DNA of 52,640 nucleotides from an uncultured Opitutia bacterium. Lineage in GTDB: Bacteria; Verrucomicrobiota; Verrucomicrobiia; Opitutales; Opitutaceae. Shown piece by piece: positions 35,363-46,799 of the stretch. Each line of letters begins with the position of its first letter. The stretch's first letter is position 1. Both the position numbers and the translations under genes were made by a program. The notes below the pieces were generated by a model, which saw only the letters and a list, made by a program, of their open reading frames with translations, was not told the DNA's origin and searched no databases. Location of the stretch: NCBI GenBank assembly GCA_903859715.1, contig CAIONS010000039.1, forward strand, positions 1-52,640, in the 5' to 3' direction.

Positions 35363-37150
35363 ATGAATCGCACCCATCACTGTGCCCAGCTCACCTCCGC
35401 CAACCTCGGCGCCTCCGTCGCGCTCCTTGGCTGGGTGGACTCCATTCGCGACCACGGCGGCATCATCTTCATCGATCTGCGCGATCGCAAAGGCATCACG
35501 CAGGTGAAGTTCGATCCGCAGGATAACGCGGCGCTGGGTATGTCGGCCGCGCACCTGAAGCCCGAGTCGGTGATCGCCATCGCCGGCAAGGTCGTACCGC
35601 GCCCCGCCGGCACCGTGAACGCCACGCTGCCTACGGGCGAGATCGAGGTCGCGGCGAACCACCTCGAGATCCTCAATGTGTCCGAAACACCGCCGTTCCC
35701 GCTCGACGACGCGGGCGGCGACAAGGTCAACGAGGACCTGCGTCTGACCTACCGCTACCTGGACCTGCGCCGGCCGAAGATGCGCAAGAACCTGCAGGTG
35801 CGTCATCGCACGGCCAAGTCCATCCGCGATTATTTTGACTCCCAGGAATTCATCGAGGTGGAGACGCCGGCGCTGTTCAAGAGCACGCCCGAGGGCGCGC
35901 GCGAGTACCTCGTGCCGTCGCGCATCCATCCGGGCCAGTTCTACGCGCTCTCGCAGTCGCCCCAGCAGTTCAAGCAGATCCTGATGGTCGCCGGGGTGGA
36001 GAAATATTTCCAGATCGCCCGCTGCTTCCGCGACGAGGATCTGCGCTCGGACCGCCAGATGGAGTTCACGCAGGTGGACGTCGAGGCGTCGTTCATCGAC
36101 CGCGAGGGCATCTACTCCCTGTTCGAGGGCATGCTGAAGAAGGTCTGGAAGGACGTGCTCGACCACGACCTGCCGACCCCGTTCCCGCGCCTCGCGTTTC
36201 ACGACGCGATGAACCGCTACGGCGTGGACAAGCCCGACGTGCGCTTCGCGATGGAGCTCGTGGATTTTTCGGAGACGTTCCGGAGCTCCGCGTTCAAGGT
36301 GTTCCAATCCACCGTGGCGGGCGGCGGCGTGATCAAGGCGATCAACGCCAAGGGCCTGGCGGACCTCACGCAGGGCGAGATCAAGAGCCTGGAGGAAATC
36401 GCGAAATCACTCGGCGCGAAGGGCCTCGCTTTCATCAAGGTCGAGGGCGGCGAATGGAAGTCGCCGATCGTGAAATTCTTCTCCGACGCCGAGAAGGCCG
36501 AGCTCACGGCGAAGCTCGCCATCGCGGACGGCGACATCGTCTTCTTCGCGGCGGCGCCGTGGGAGAAGGCCTGCGCCATCCTCGGCCGGCTCCGGCTCGA
36601 GGCGGCGGCGCTGCTGCAGAAGCGCGGCAAGCTCGCGCTGCGGCCGGACGATTGGAAATTTCTCTGGGTCGTGGATTTTCCGCTGATGAGTCACGACGAG
36701 GTCGAGAACCGCTATGTGGCCACGCACCATCCGTTCACCGCGCCGGTCGCGGAGGACGCGGCGTTCCTCGACAGCGACCCCAAGCGGGTTCGCGGCCAGC
36801 ATTACGATGTCGTGCTCAACGGCATGGAGCTCGGCGGCGGCTCGATCCGGATCCACCAGCCGGCGCTGCAGAAGAAAGTCTTTGAGGACGTGCTGAAGAT
36901 CCCGGCCGACGTGGTGGAGAGCCGTTTCGGCTACATGCTCAAGGCCTTCACGTTTGGCGCCCCGCCGCACGGCGGCATCGCGTTCGGTCTCGACCGGATG
37001 GTCGCGCTGCTTTGCGGCACGACGAGCATCCGTGACGTCATTGCCTTCCCGAAGACCCAGAAGGGCCAGGACCTCATGGCGCAGAGCCCGACGCCGGTCA
37101 CGGCGAAGCAGCTCAAGGAACTGCACATCCAGGTGGTGATGCCGGAATAA
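35363..37150 (+). CDS. aspS: Aspartyl-tRNA synthetase
   Basis: Class II synthetase of 595 residues, the bacterial type with the GAD insertion domain (region ~300-410). The OB-fold anticodon domain is at the start (VALLGWVDSIRDHGGIIFID). Class II motif 2 is FQIARCFRDEDLRSDRQMEF, followed by TQVDVEASF; motif 3 is GIAFGLDRMVALLCG. The start ATG 35363 follows ACTTTCCC. It may charge tRNA-Asp only or both tRNA-Asp and tRNA-Asn; this cannot be settled here. Confidence 0.97.
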   Translation: MNRTHHCAQLTSANLGASVALLGWVDSIRDHGGIIFIDLRDRKGITQVKFDPQDNAALGMSAAHLKPESVIAIAGKVVPRPAGTVNATLPTGEIEVAANHLEILNVSETPPFPLDDAGGDKVNEDLRLTYRYLDLRRPKMRKNLQVRHRTAKSIRDYFDSQEFIEVETPALFKSTPEGAREYLVPSRIHPGQFYALSQSPQQFKQILMVAGVEKYFQIARCFRDEDLRSDRQMEFTQVDVEASFIDREGIYSLFEGMLKKVWKDVLDHDLPTPFPRLAFHDAMNRYGVDKPDVRFAMELVDFSETFRSSAFKVFQSTVAGGGVIKAINAKGLADLTQGEIKSLEEIAKSLGAKGLAFIKVEGGEWKSPIVKFFSDAEKAELTAKLAIADGDIVFFAAAPWEKACAILGRLRLEAAALLQKRGKLALRPDDWKFLWVVDFPLMSHDEVENRYVATHHPFTAPVAEDAAFLDSDPKRVRGQHYDVVLNGMELGGGSIRIHQPALQKKVFEDVLKIPADVVESRFGYMLKAFTFGAPPHGGIAFGLDRMVALLCGTTSIRDVIAFPKTQKGQDLMAQSPTPVTAKQLKELHIQVVMPE

Positions 37151-37648
<498 letters not shown>

Positions 37649-37671
37649 GTTCTCTTCCAACGACATTTTCC

Positions 37672-37700
37672 GGGCCGGTTCCGTGAGGAACCGGCCCTTT
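37672..37700 (+). terminator. Rho-independent terminator after P-II copy 1
   Basis: An 11-bp perfect stem GGGCCGGTTCC / GGAACCGGCCC (37672-37682 and 37687-37697) with a GTGA loop is followed by TTT. It separates the first P-II gene from amt. Confidence 0.8.
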
Positions 37701-37730
37701 GCTTTGGCGCATGCAGGGCGGTTTGCTGGG

Positions 37731-37746
37731 TGGCATGGGTTATGCT
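37731..37746 (+). promoter_or_regulatory. Candidate sigma-54 (-24/-12) promoter before amt
   Basis: TGGCATGGGTTATGCT matches the sigma-54 consensus TGGCAC[G]-N4-TTGC[A/T] at all but two non-N positions, with correct GG-to-GC spacing of 12. Position and context (nitrogen genes) fit. Transcription would begin near 37757, only 2 nt before the preferred amt ATG, and would exclude the GGAGG at 37748-37752. Either the message is near leaderless, the true start is further downstream, or the match is accidental. Confidence 0.4.
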
Positions 37747-37758
37747 TGGAGGCAGTTG

Positions 37759-39572
<1,814 letters not shown>

Positions 39573-39623
39573 TTAATTCCCTGACTACGCGTCATGCTGA
39601 CCACAACACACCGACAGACAGAG

Positions 39624-39657
39624 AGCCGGCCCCGTGCAAACGGGGCCGGCTTTTTTT
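39624..39657 (+). terminator. Rho-independent terminator after amt-P-II
   Basis: The 11-bp perfect stem AGCCGGCCCCG / CGGGGCCGGCT (39624-39634 and 39641-39651) with loop TGCAAA is followed by a run of T to 39657. It is the clearest intrinsic terminator in the window. Confidence 0.9.
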
Positions 39658-39669
39658 GCTTATGTCCGG

Positions 39670-39733
39670 GGTAGGGCGGGACCGTTGGGCCCGCCGTTCG
39701 GCTCTGAGGCGCGCCCAGCGGTCGCGCCCTACC
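39670..39733. repeat. Inverted repeat, GTAGGGCG family
   Basis: Left arm begins GGTAGGGCGGGACCG; the right arm ends CGGTCGCGCCCTACC. The outer 25 nt are complementary at 22 positions. It lies between the P-II terminator and the hydroxyproline genes. Confidence 0.82.
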
Positions 39734-39793
39734 TTTGATCTCTGCCGGAAAAATCCCGTCGATATCCTCCCAAACCTGCTTTCACTGTCCGTA

Positions 39794-40732
39794 ATGTCCG
39801 GTCCCCACCGCATCCGTTTCATCGATTCCCATACGGGTGGCGAGCCGACGCGGCTCGTGCTGGAAGGCGGCCCTGGTCTCGGCACTGGTCCGCTCAGTGA
39901 GCGCGTGATGCGGTTCCGTGAGAAATTCGATTCCTGGCGCACCGCCATCGTCAACGAGCCGCGTGGCTCGGATACCATCGTGGGTGCGCTCCTGGTGGCG
40001 CCGCATCGGCCAGATTGCCAGTGGGGCGTCATCTTTTTCAACAACGCCGGCCCGCTCGGCATGTGCGGCCACGGTACTATCGGCCTGGTGGCGTCGCTTG
40101 CGCATCTGGGCCGGATTGCCCCGGGTGTGGCCCGGATCGATACGCCCGTGGGCGCCGTCGAGGCTGAGCTGCACCTGGATGGCCAGATCTCGGTCAGCAA
40201 CGTCGCGAGCTACCGCCGGGCGCAGGGCGTCACGATCACGGTGCCCGGCATCGGCGAGGTGCGCGGTGATGTCGCGTGGGGCGGCAACTGGTTTTTCCTC
40301 GTCGAACAGCACGGCCAGCAACTGGACCTCGCGAACCTGGAACACCTCACCGACTATACCTCGCGGGTGCGGCAGGCCGTGAATGCGCAGGGATTTCCCG
40401 AGGTGGACCACGTGGAGCTCTTTGCCTCGTCGCCGCTGGCCGGGGCGCACAGCCGGAATTTTGTCCTCTGCCCGGGCAAGGCTTACGACCGCTCTCCCTG
40501 TGGCACGGGCACCAGCGCGAAGCTGGCCTGCCTCGCGGCCGACGGAAAACTCGCCGAGGGCGCGGCATGGGTGCAAGAGAGCGTGATCGGCAGCACGTTC
40601 ACGGGTCGCTATCGCTGGCTCGACCGCGCCAAGGGTGAGGTGACGCCGGTGATCACGGGCATGGCCTTTATCATGGCCGAGGGCGAGCAGTTGCTCGATC
40701 CCCGAGATCCGTTTTGCTGGGGAATCCGGTGA
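39794..40732 (+). CDS. 4-hydroxyproline 2-epimerase (proline racemase family)
   Basis: A 312-residue two-base racemase with both catalytic cysteines: Cys91 in [12 protein letters not shown] and Cys236 in [13 protein letters not shown]. Having both Cys indicates an epimerase/racemase rather than the Thr-containing dehydratase. Family blocks [14 protein letters not shown] and [12 protein letters not shown] place it with hydroxyproline epimerases. It would turn trans-4-hydroxy-L-proline into cis-4-hydroxy-D-proline. The next three plus-strand genes supply the rest of the catabolic route. ATG 39794 gives [18 protein letters not shown]. Confidence 0.9.
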   Translation: MSGPHRIRFIDSHTGGEPTRLVLEGGPGLGTGPLSERVMRFREKFDSWRTAIVNEPRGSDTIVGALLVAPHRPDCQWGVIFFNNAGPLGMCGHGTIGLVASLAHLGRIAPGVARIDTPVGAVEAELHLDGQISVSNVASYRRAQGVTITVPGIGEVRGDVAWGGNWFFLVEQHGQQLDLANLEHLTDYTSRVRQAVNAQGFPEVDHVELFASSPLAGAHSRNFVLCPGKAYDRSPCGTGTSAKLACLAADGKLAEGAAWVQESVIGSTFTGRYRWLDRAKGEVTPVITGMAFIMAEGEQLLDPRDPFCWGIR

Positions 40733-40736
40733 GATG

Positions 40737-40879
40737 AATTTGCCCGCTAATCGACGCGAATGAAGCCAACCCATGACAAGCCCGGTTCTGTTCTGCTGGG
40801 GGGCGGAATCTTTATCGTCCGTGGGTTGGGTTTTGGCTCTGGAGAAATTCGCGTTTATTCGCGTCTATTCGCGGGTTCA
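40737..40879. repeat. Inverted repeat (CCCGC/GCGTCTATTCGCGGG family)
   Basis: The left part (about 40737-40762) contains CCCGCTAATCGACGCGAAT. The right part 40858-40875 is ATTCGCGTCTATTCGCGG. An inner pair CCAACCCATG and CGTGGGTTGG is nested. It separates the epimerase and dehydrogenase genes of the hydroxyproline cluster. Confidence 0.65.
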
Positions 40880-40884
40880 CCTGT

Positions 40885-42153
40885 ATGAGTCCGGCTCAGA
40901 CGAAATCAGTCCTCATCTGCGGCGGCGGCATCGTGGGCCTCAGCTGCGCCTATTACCTGGCCCGGGATGGCTGGGCGGTGACGGTGGTGGAGCGCAATGC
41001 CGAGGGCGCGGATTCCTGCGCGCAGGGGAGTGCGGGCTATATCTCGCCGAGTCATGTCATTCCGCTGGCGGCGCCGGGCATGGTGGCGAAAGGCCTGAAA
41101 TGGATGATGAGTTCGCGCAGCCCGTTCTACATCAAGCCGCGTCTGGATGCCGATCTGCTGCGCTGGGGCTGGCTGTTTGCGCGGTCGTGCACAGCAGAGC
41201 ACACCGTCCGCACAGCTCCCGTGTTGCGCGACCTGTGTCTGGGAGGACGGAAGCTGTTCGTCGAACTGGCCGCGGCGACGGGCGATGCCTTTGAGTTGAA
41301 GCACGAAGGCCTGCTGAACCTCTGTAAAACTCAAGAAACGCTCGATCACGAGACGCACGGCCTCGCCGCGCTCGCCAACGAACTCGGGGTCGAGGCGCGC
41401 GTCCTCGACGCAAAGCAAACGGCTGCACTCGAGCCGGGCACGAAGCTCGATGTCGTCGGTTCGGTCTATTTCCCCATCGATGCGCACCTGACGCCGCGGA
41501 AATTCATGCCGGCGCTGACCGGGCTGTTGCGGCAGATGGGCGTGACTTTCCAGTGGAGCACGAGCGTAAACGGCTGGCGTACGGAGAGCGGGCGGGTGGT
41601 CGCGGCCCAGACGACCGCGGGTGAGCTCAAGGCGGATGAGTTTGTGCTGGCCGGCGGCTCCTGGTCGGCGGCGATGACCGACGGGCTAGACCTCCGTCTT
41701 CCGCTGCAGGCTGGCAAGGGCTACAGCCTTACGATCGAACAGCCGCGTTTTCGGCTCACCAAATCGATGATCCTGACGGAGCGCCGCGTGGCGGTCACTC
41801 CGATGGGGGACAAGCTGCGCTTCGGCGGCACGATGGAAATCGCGGGCCATAGCGACCGCGTGCGGCCCGAGCGGGTGGAGCAGATCATCGCAGCGGCGAA
41901 GTTTTTCCTGCCGGAGTTCACGGACGCGGACTTCGCCGGGATCAAACCGTGGTTCGGCTATCGTCCTGTATCACCCGACGGCCTGCCGTATATCGGCCGC
42001 TTCGGCCGCCATCCTAACCTTACGGCCGCTTGCGGTCACGCGATGCTCGGGGTCACCATGGCACCGATCACCGGCTTGCTGGTCAGCGAGATCCTCGGCG
42101 GCCGGGAGCCGTCGGTGCCGCTCGCAACGCTCAGACCGGATCGGTTTTCCTGA
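40885..42153 (+). CDS. FAD-dependent D-amino-acid dehydrogenase, probably cis-4-hydroxy-D-proline dehydrogenase
   Basis: A 422-residue DadA-type flavoprotein. The Rossmann FAD motif is GGGIVGLSCAYYLARDG at about residues 13-29, followed by the acidic E in VVERNAEG. The C-terminal FAD/substrate region is GYRPVSPDGLPYIGRF and GHAMLGVTMAP. Between an epimerase and a Pyr4H2C-deaminase-like gene, its likely role is oxidation of cis-4-hydroxy-D-proline to 1-pyrroline-4-hydroxy-2-carboxylate, passing electrons to the respiratory chain. General D-amino-acid dehydrogenase activity is the alternative. Confidence 0.87.
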   Translation: MSPAQTKSVLICGGGIVGLSCAYYLARDGWAVTVVERNAEGADSCAQGSAGYISPSHVIPLAAPGMVAKGLKWMMSSRSPFYIKPRLDADLLRWGWLFARSCTAEHTVRTAPVLRDLCLGGRKLFVELAAATGDAFELKHEGLLNLCKTQETLDHETHGLAALANELGVEARVLDAKQTAALEPGTKLDVVGSVYFPIDAHLTPRKFMPALTGLLRQMGVTFQWSTSVNGWRTESGRVVAAQTTAGELKADEFVLAGGSWSAAMTDGLDLRLPLQAGKGYSLTIEQPRFRLTKSMILTERRVAVTPMGDKLRFGGTMEIAGHSDRVRPERVEQIIAAAKFFLPEFTDADFAGIKPWFGYRPVSPDGLPYIGRFGRHPNLTAACGHAMLGVTMAPITGLLVSEILGGREPSVPLATLRPDRFS

Positions 42154-42178
42154 ATGCTCCACCCAATTCAACCGAGTG

Positions 42179-42295
42179 ATGGCCACAAAAAGGCACAAGG
42201 GCGCCGGGGCTGCGAAGGAGCCTCAATTGCGCCTATAGGCGCGCGGAAGATTCGATTCGTAGCCTTGGAACCCTTGTGCCTTTTTATGGCTAACC
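42179..42295. repeat. Long palindromic element, GGCCACAAAAAGGCAC family, copy 4
   Basis: Begins GGCCACAAAAAGGCACAAGG and ends CCCTTGTGCCTTTTTATGGC. The central GCGCCTATAGGCGC is at 42229-42242. Orientation is opposite to copies 1-3: the left half carries GCGAAGGAGCCTCAATT and the right half GCGCGCGGAAGATTC. It interrupts the hydroxyproline gene cluster. Confidence 0.88.
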
Positions 42296-42313
42296 TCTGA
42301 AGCTCCAAATCCC

Positions 42314-43207
42314 ATGAACTGGAAAGGCGTTATTCCGGCCATCACGACCAATTTCCGCACCAACGGGGCGGTCGACCACGCGGCGCTGGCGAAGCACTGC
42401 CGCTGGATGATCGATAGTGGCTGCTCCGGCATCGTCTGCTGCGGCTCACTCGGCGAGGCGGCCACGCTGTCATTCAAGGAAAAGCTCGCCGTGTCGGCGA
42501 CGTGCGTGAAGGCCGTGGGCGACCGGGCTCCCGTCGTGCTGGGCATCGCCTCGCTGTCGACGACCGAGGCGATTGCCCTGGCCAAGGGCGCGGTGCGGGT
42601 GGGCTGCGAGGGGTTGATGGTCCTGCCGCCGTACGTCTACAGCACTGACTGGCGCGAGATGAAGGCGCACGTCAGCGCAGTCATTTCAGCGACGAAACTC
42701 TCCTGCCTGCTTTATAACAATCCGCCGGCCTACAAGACGGACTTTCTCCCCTGGCAGATCGCCGAGCTGGCCGCGGATCATCCGAATCTGCACGCCGTGA
42801 AGGAATCGAGCGGCGACACGCGCCGGGTGACCGCCATCCGGATCGCGTGCGGCCGCCGGCTGGATATCCTTGTCGGGATGGACGACGCCATCGTGGAAGG
42901 CATTTACGCGGGCGCGGTGGGCTGGATCGCCGGGCTGGTGAACGCGTTTCCCGAGGAGTCGGTGGCGCTGTTCGACTATGCGAGCCGCGGGGACAAGGCG
43001 CGGACGGCCGCGCTCTACGCGTGGTTCCTGCCGCTGCTGCGGCTCGATACGGTGCCGAAGTTCGTGCAGCTCATCAAGTGGGTGCAGGCGGAGGTCGGTC
43101 GTGGCAACCCGACCGTCCGGGCACCGCGGCTGGCGCTGGCGGGCGCGGACCTGGCGCATGCGAAGGCGGTGCTCGCCAAGGCCCGGAAGACGCAGCCAAA
43201 ACTGTGA
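42314..43207 (+). CDS. DapA-family lyase, probably 1-pyrroline-4-hydroxy-2-carboxylate deaminase
   Basis: A 297-residue class I aldolase-fold enzyme of the dihydrodipicolinate synthase family. The GSLGEAATLSFKEK block, the Tyr in CLLYNNPPAYKTDF and the Schiff-base Lys in LHAVKESSGDTRR are present. With an upstream hydroxyproline epimerase and dehydrogenase and a downstream ketoglutarate semialdehyde dehydrogenase, the best fit is deamination of 1-pyrroline-4-hydroxy-2-carboxylate to 2-oxoglutarate semialdehyde. DapA itself or a sugar-acid dehydratase is less likely. It starts after AAATCCC; its stop is 1 nt from the next start. Confidence 0.88.
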   Translation: MNWKGVIPAITTNFRTNGAVDHAALAKHCRWMIDSGCSGIVCCGSLGEAATLSFKEKLAVSATCVKAVGDRAPVVLGIASLSTTEAIALAKGAVRVGCEGLMVLPPYVYSTDWREMKAHVSAVISATKLSCLLYNNPPAYKTDFLPWQIAELAADHPNLHAVKESSGDTRRVTAIRIACGRRLDILVGMDDAIVEGIYAGAVGWIAGLVNAFPEESVALFDYASRGDKARTAALYAWFLPLLRLDTVPKFVQLIKWVQAEVGRGNPTVRAPRLALAGADLAHAKAVLAKARKTQPKL

Positions 43208-43208
43208 G

Positions 43209-44795
43209 ATGATTCCTGCCGGCCAGTCGCTCATCGGATTTTCTACGGGTGCGCCGGGTGGCGCAGTGTTCCGGGCGTTTGATCCGGCACGCGCGGCGGA
43301 CCTTGAGCCCGTGTTTCACTCGGTGTCAGTCGTGGAACTTGAGCGGGCCGTACAATTGGCGGCCACCGCCGCGCCGGCGTGGGCGAAACTGACCGGTGCC
43401 GCACGCAACCGCTTCCTTCGCCTGATTGCGGACAAACTCGACCGGCACGCTGCGGTGCTGGCGGAAAAGGCGGTGCAGGAGACCGGCCTGCCGCTGGCGC
43501 GCTGCACCGGCGAAGTGGCCCGCACGTCCGGACAACTGCGGCTCTATGGTGAAGCGGCGGAACGGGGCGACTGGCTCGACGCGCGCATCGAGACGGCGCA
43601 ACCGGACCGCAAGCCGCTGCCGAAGCCCGACCACCGCTCGATGCTGAGGCCGCTTGGGCCGGTGGTGGTGTTCGGCTCCAGCAATTTCCCCTTTGCCTAC
43701 TCGGTGGCGGGTGGGGACACGGCGTCGGCGTTTGCGGCGGGCTGCCCGGTGATCGTGAAGGCACACCCCGCGCATCCCGGCACTGGCGAACTGGTTGGCC
43801 GGCTGGTCGTCGAGGCCGTGAAGGAATGCGGGCTGCCCGAGGGTTCGTTCGCGCTGCTGTTCGATGCGGGATTCGAAGTGGGGCAGGCGCTCGTGCGGCA
43901 TCCGCTCGTGAAAGCAGTCGGTTTTACGGGCTCCTTGAAAGGCGGCCGGGCGCTGGTGGATCTCGCCGCGGCGCGACCCGAGCCGATTCCGGTTTATGCC
44001 GAGATGGGCAGCATCAATCCGTTTTTCATCCTGCCGGGCGCGCTGGCCGAACGGGCGGCGGCGCTGGTCGACGGGCTGCATGCCTCGGCCACGGTCGGGG
44101 TCGGTCAATTCTGCACCAATCCCGGCCTGATCGTCCTGCAGCGCTCGGCTGCGGCCGAAAAGTTCGTGAAGGACCTTGCGGCCAAACTGACAGCCACACC
44201 GGAGGCCGCCATGCTCACGCCCGGTATTCGGAAGGCGTTTGTGGGCAATACGGCGGCCCGGACTCAGCAGCCCGGCGTGACGGTCATCGCTCAGGGAAAA
44301 ACAGCGATGGCGTGCGGCGCCGCACCGGTGTGGTTCGAGACGGAAGCGCGGACGTTCCTGGGCAATCCCGGACTCTCCAGCGAAATTTTTGGTCCCAGTT
44401 CGCTGGTCGTTTGGTGCCGCGATCGCGCGGAGCTGCTGGACGTGGCGCGCCAGCTCGAGGGCAGCCTGACGGCTACGCTGCATGCGGGTGCGTCCGAGGC
44501 GGCGGAGCAGGGAGAGTTGATCGACCTACTGTCGGCGAAGGCCGGGCGGCTGATTCTGAACGGTTATCCAACGGGCCTGGAAGTCAGTCAGGCCATCGTG
44601 CACGCCGGGCCGTATCCCGCGACGAGCGATGGTGGCCGCAGCACCTCCGTCGGTACCCGGGCGCTAGTGCGCTGGACGCGGCTGATCTGCTATCAGGGTT
44701 TCCCTGATGCGCTGCTGCCACCGGAACTGCAGAATGCGAATCCGCTTGGTGCGTTGCGAATGGTGAACGGTCAGTTCACGCGAGCTGCTGTCTGA
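43209..44795 (+). CDS. 2-oxoglutarate semialdehyde dehydrogenase (ALDH superfamily)
   Basis: A 528-residue aldehyde dehydrogenase of the KGSADH type. The nucleophile is Cys302 in VGVGQFCTNPG; the general base Glu265 is in VYAEMGS; Asn159 lies in GSSNFPFA. QFCTNPG is typical of ketoglutarate semialdehyde dehydrogenases. It would yield 2-oxoglutarate, feeding the TCA cycle and completing hydroxyproline breakdown. ATG 43209 begins 1 nt after the DapA-like gene's stop; a longer open frame upstream overlaps that gene and is a shadow. Confidence 0.91.
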   Translation: MIPAGQSLIGFSTGAPGGAVFRAFDPARAADLEPVFHSVSVVELERAVQLAATAAPAWAKLTGAARNRFLRLIADKLDRHAAVLAEKAVQETGLPLARCTGEVARTSGQLRLYGEAAERGDWLDARIETAQPDRKPLPKPDHRSMLRPLGPVVVFGSSNFPFAYSVAGGDTASAFAAGCPVIVKAHPAHPGTGELVGRLVVEAVKECGLPEGSFALLFDAGFEVGQALVRHPLVKAVGFTGSLKGGRALVDLAAARPEPIPVYAEMGSINPFFILPGALAERAAALVDGLHASATVGVGQFCTNPGLIVLQRSAAAEKFVKDLAAKLTATPEAAMLTPGIRKAFVGNTAARTQQPGVTVIAQGKTAMACGAAPVWFETEARTFLGNPGLSSEIFGPSSLVVWCRDRAELLDVARQLEGSLTATLHAGASEAAEQGELIDLLSAKAGRLILNGYPTGLEVSQAIVHAGPYPATSDGGRSTSVGTRALVRWTRLICYQGFPDALLPPELQNANPLGALRMVNGQFTRAAV

Positions 44796-44805
44796 CTTAA
44801 GTCGA

Positions 44806-44893
44806 TTTAACCACGAAGGACACGAAGAGCACGAAGGAAGACCGCCGAGAGTCTGGCTTGGGCTTCGTGGCCTTCGTGCGCTTCGTGGTGAAA
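44806..44893. repeat. Inverted repeat, AACCACGAAGGACACGAAG family
   Basis: Left arm from 44806 (TTTAACCACGAAGGACACGA…) and right arm 44863-44893 (…GCGCTTCGTGGTGAAA). It fills the convergent gap between the ALDH gene and thrS, and so may end both transcripts. Confidence 0.82.
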
Positions 44894-44894
44894 C

Positions 44895-46799
44895 TCAGCT
44901 CTTCTTCGCCGGCAGGGCGCGGGTGGTGACCTCGGCCTTCAGCTTCGCGACGTAGGCGTCGACCGTCATCACGCCCTCATCACCGCGGGCGCGGCTGCGG
45001 ACGGAGACGCTGGCGGCCTCGGCCTCCTTCTGGCCGATCACGAGCGTGTAGGGGACCTTGTCGAGTTCGGCCCGGCGGATCTTGGCGCCGAGTTTGTCGC
45101 TGTGCTCGTCGAGCGACGCGCGCAGGCCTTCACCCTTCAGTCGGGCGAGGACGGTGTGCGCGTAGTCGTTGAGCTTGTCGCTGATCGTGACCAAGCGGAC
45201 CTGCTCGGGCGCGAGCCATGCCGGGAAGTCGCCGCCGAAATGCTCGATGAGCACGCCGCAGAAACGCTCCATCGAGCCAAACGGCGCGCGGTGGATCATC
45301 ACGGGGCGGTGCGGCTGGTTGTCGGCGCCGATGTAGGAGAGGTCGAAGCGCACGGGCAGGTTGTAGTCCACCTGCACGGTGCCGAGCTGCCACTCGCGCC
45401 CGATGACATCCTTGATGACGAAGTCGATCTTTGGGCCGTAGAAGGCGGCTTCGCCGGGTTCCTCGGTGAAGGGAACGCCGAGGGTTTTCGCGGCTTCGCG
45501 GCAGGCGTGTTCGGCCTTGTCCCAGTTGGCGGCGTCGCCGGTGTATTTATTGGAGTCAGGATCGCGGAGACCGACGCGCACGCGGTAGTCGGCCATGCCG
45601 AGCGTGGAGAGCACGATCTTCACGAGCGCGAGACAGCCGAGGACTTCCGCGGCGACCTGCTCCTCGGTGCAGAAGAGATGGGCGTCGTCCTGGGTGAAGC
45701 CGCGGACGCGCGTCATTCCGTTGAGCTCGCCGGACTGTTCCCAGCGGTAAACGGTGCCGAACTCGGCGAGCCGCACGGGCAGGTCGCGGTAGGAGTGCGG
45801 CTGCGAAGCGAAGATCTTGATGTGATGCGGGCAGTTCATCGGCTTCAGCATGAAGCCGTCGAGGAGCTGGTCGTCGGGCTTCACGCGGTCGAGCGTGATG
45901 GTTTCCCGGCCGGTGCGCTGGTTGACCTGCGAGGCGAGGCGCGCGGAGACGGCCTCGAGGCGCGAGAACACCTCGGCGCACGAGCAGCCCTCGTGGATGA
46001 CCTTCGCGAGCGACTCGTTTTCGATGACGGGCGAGAACTGCGACTCCTTGTAATAGGGGAAGTGGCCGGAGGTCTTGTAGAGCTCGAGCTTGCCGATGTG
46101 GGGCGTGAAAACCTGCGAGTAACCCTGCTTGCGCAATTCGCCGCCGATGAAGTCCTGCAACTCCTGGCGGATGATCGAGCCGTTGGGCGTCCAGAGGATC
46201 AGGCCCTGGCCGACGTCCTCGTCGATCACGAACAGCTTGAGGTCCTTGCCGAGCTTGCGGTGGTCGCGGAGCTTCGCCTGTTCCTGCTGCTCGAGGTAGG
46301 CGGCGAGTTCGTCCTTGGTTGGGAAGGCCGTGCCGTAGATGCGCTGGAGCTGCTTGTTCTTCTCGTCGCCACGGTGATACGCGCCGGCGATGGAGAGCAG
46401 CTTGAAGGCCTTCAGCTTGGACGAATAACGCAGGTGGGTGCCGGCGCAGAGATCCATGAACTCGCCGTTCTGGTAGAAGGAAATTTTCTCGCCCTCGGGA
46501 ATATCGGCGAGACGTCCCAGCTTGTAGCGCTCCTGACCGCGGGACTTGATGATCTCGACGGCCTCCTCGCGGGAGACCTCCTTGCGGTAGAACGGCTGGT
46601 TCTCGTCGGCGATCTTCTTCATCTCGGCCTCAAGCTTGAGCAGATCCTCGGCGGTGAATTTATGGTCGAGATCGATGTCGTAGTAGAACCCGGTGTCCGT
46701 CGGCGGGCCGATGTCGAGCTTGGCCTCGGGAAAGAGGCGGAGGACGGCGGTCGCAAGGATGTGCGAGGCCGAGTGGCGGAGTTCTTCGAGGGGAGTCAT
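44895..46799 (-). CDS. thrS: Threonyl-tRNA synthetase lacking the TGS domain
   Basis: A 634-residue class II synthetase. It begins MTPLEELRHSASHILATAV, i.e. directly at the editing domain: His9 and His13 correspond to E. coli His73/His77, so about 64 N-terminal residues (the TGS domain) are absent. The editing Cys is in MDLCAGTHL. Class II blocks: GTVYRWEQSGELNGMTRVRG, QDDAHLFC and APFGSMERFCGVLIEHFGG. Total length is restored by an insertion of about 50 residues before KPMNCPHH (from VIENESLAKVIHEG to DDQLLDG). The start codon abuts a repeat (46800-46836), with no Shine-Dalgarno sequence. Confidence 0.95.
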   Translation of the reverse strand: MTPLEELRHSASHILATAVLRLFPEAKLDIGPPTDTGFYYDIDLDHKFTAEDLLKLEAEMKKIADENQPFYRKEVSREEAVEIIKSRGQERYKLGRLADIPEGEKISFYQNGEFMDLCAGTHLRYSSKLKAFKLLSIAGAYHRGDEKNKQLQRIYGTAFPTKDELAAYLEQQEQAKLRDHRKLGKDLKLFVIDEDVGQGLILWTPNGSIIRQELQDFIGGELRKQGYSQVFTPHIGKLELYKTSGHFPYYKESQFSPVIENESLAKVIHEGCSCAEVFSRLEAVSARLASQVNQRTGRETITLDRVKPDDQLLDGFMLKPMNCPHHIKIFASQPHSYRDLPVRLAEFGTVYRWEQSGELNGMTRVRGFTQDDAHLFCTEEQVAAEVLGCLALVKIVLSTLGMADYRVRVGLRDPDSNKYTGDAANWDKAEHACREAAKTLGVPFTEEPGEAAFYGPKIDFVIKDVIGREWQLGTVQVDYNLPVRFDLSYIGADNQPHRPVMIHRAPFGSMERFCGVLIEHFGGDFPAWLAPEQVRLVTISDKLNDYAHTVLARLKGEGLRASLDEHSDKLGAKIRRAELDKVPYTLVIGQKEAEAASVSVRSRARGDEGVMTVDAYVAKLKAEVTTRALPAKKS

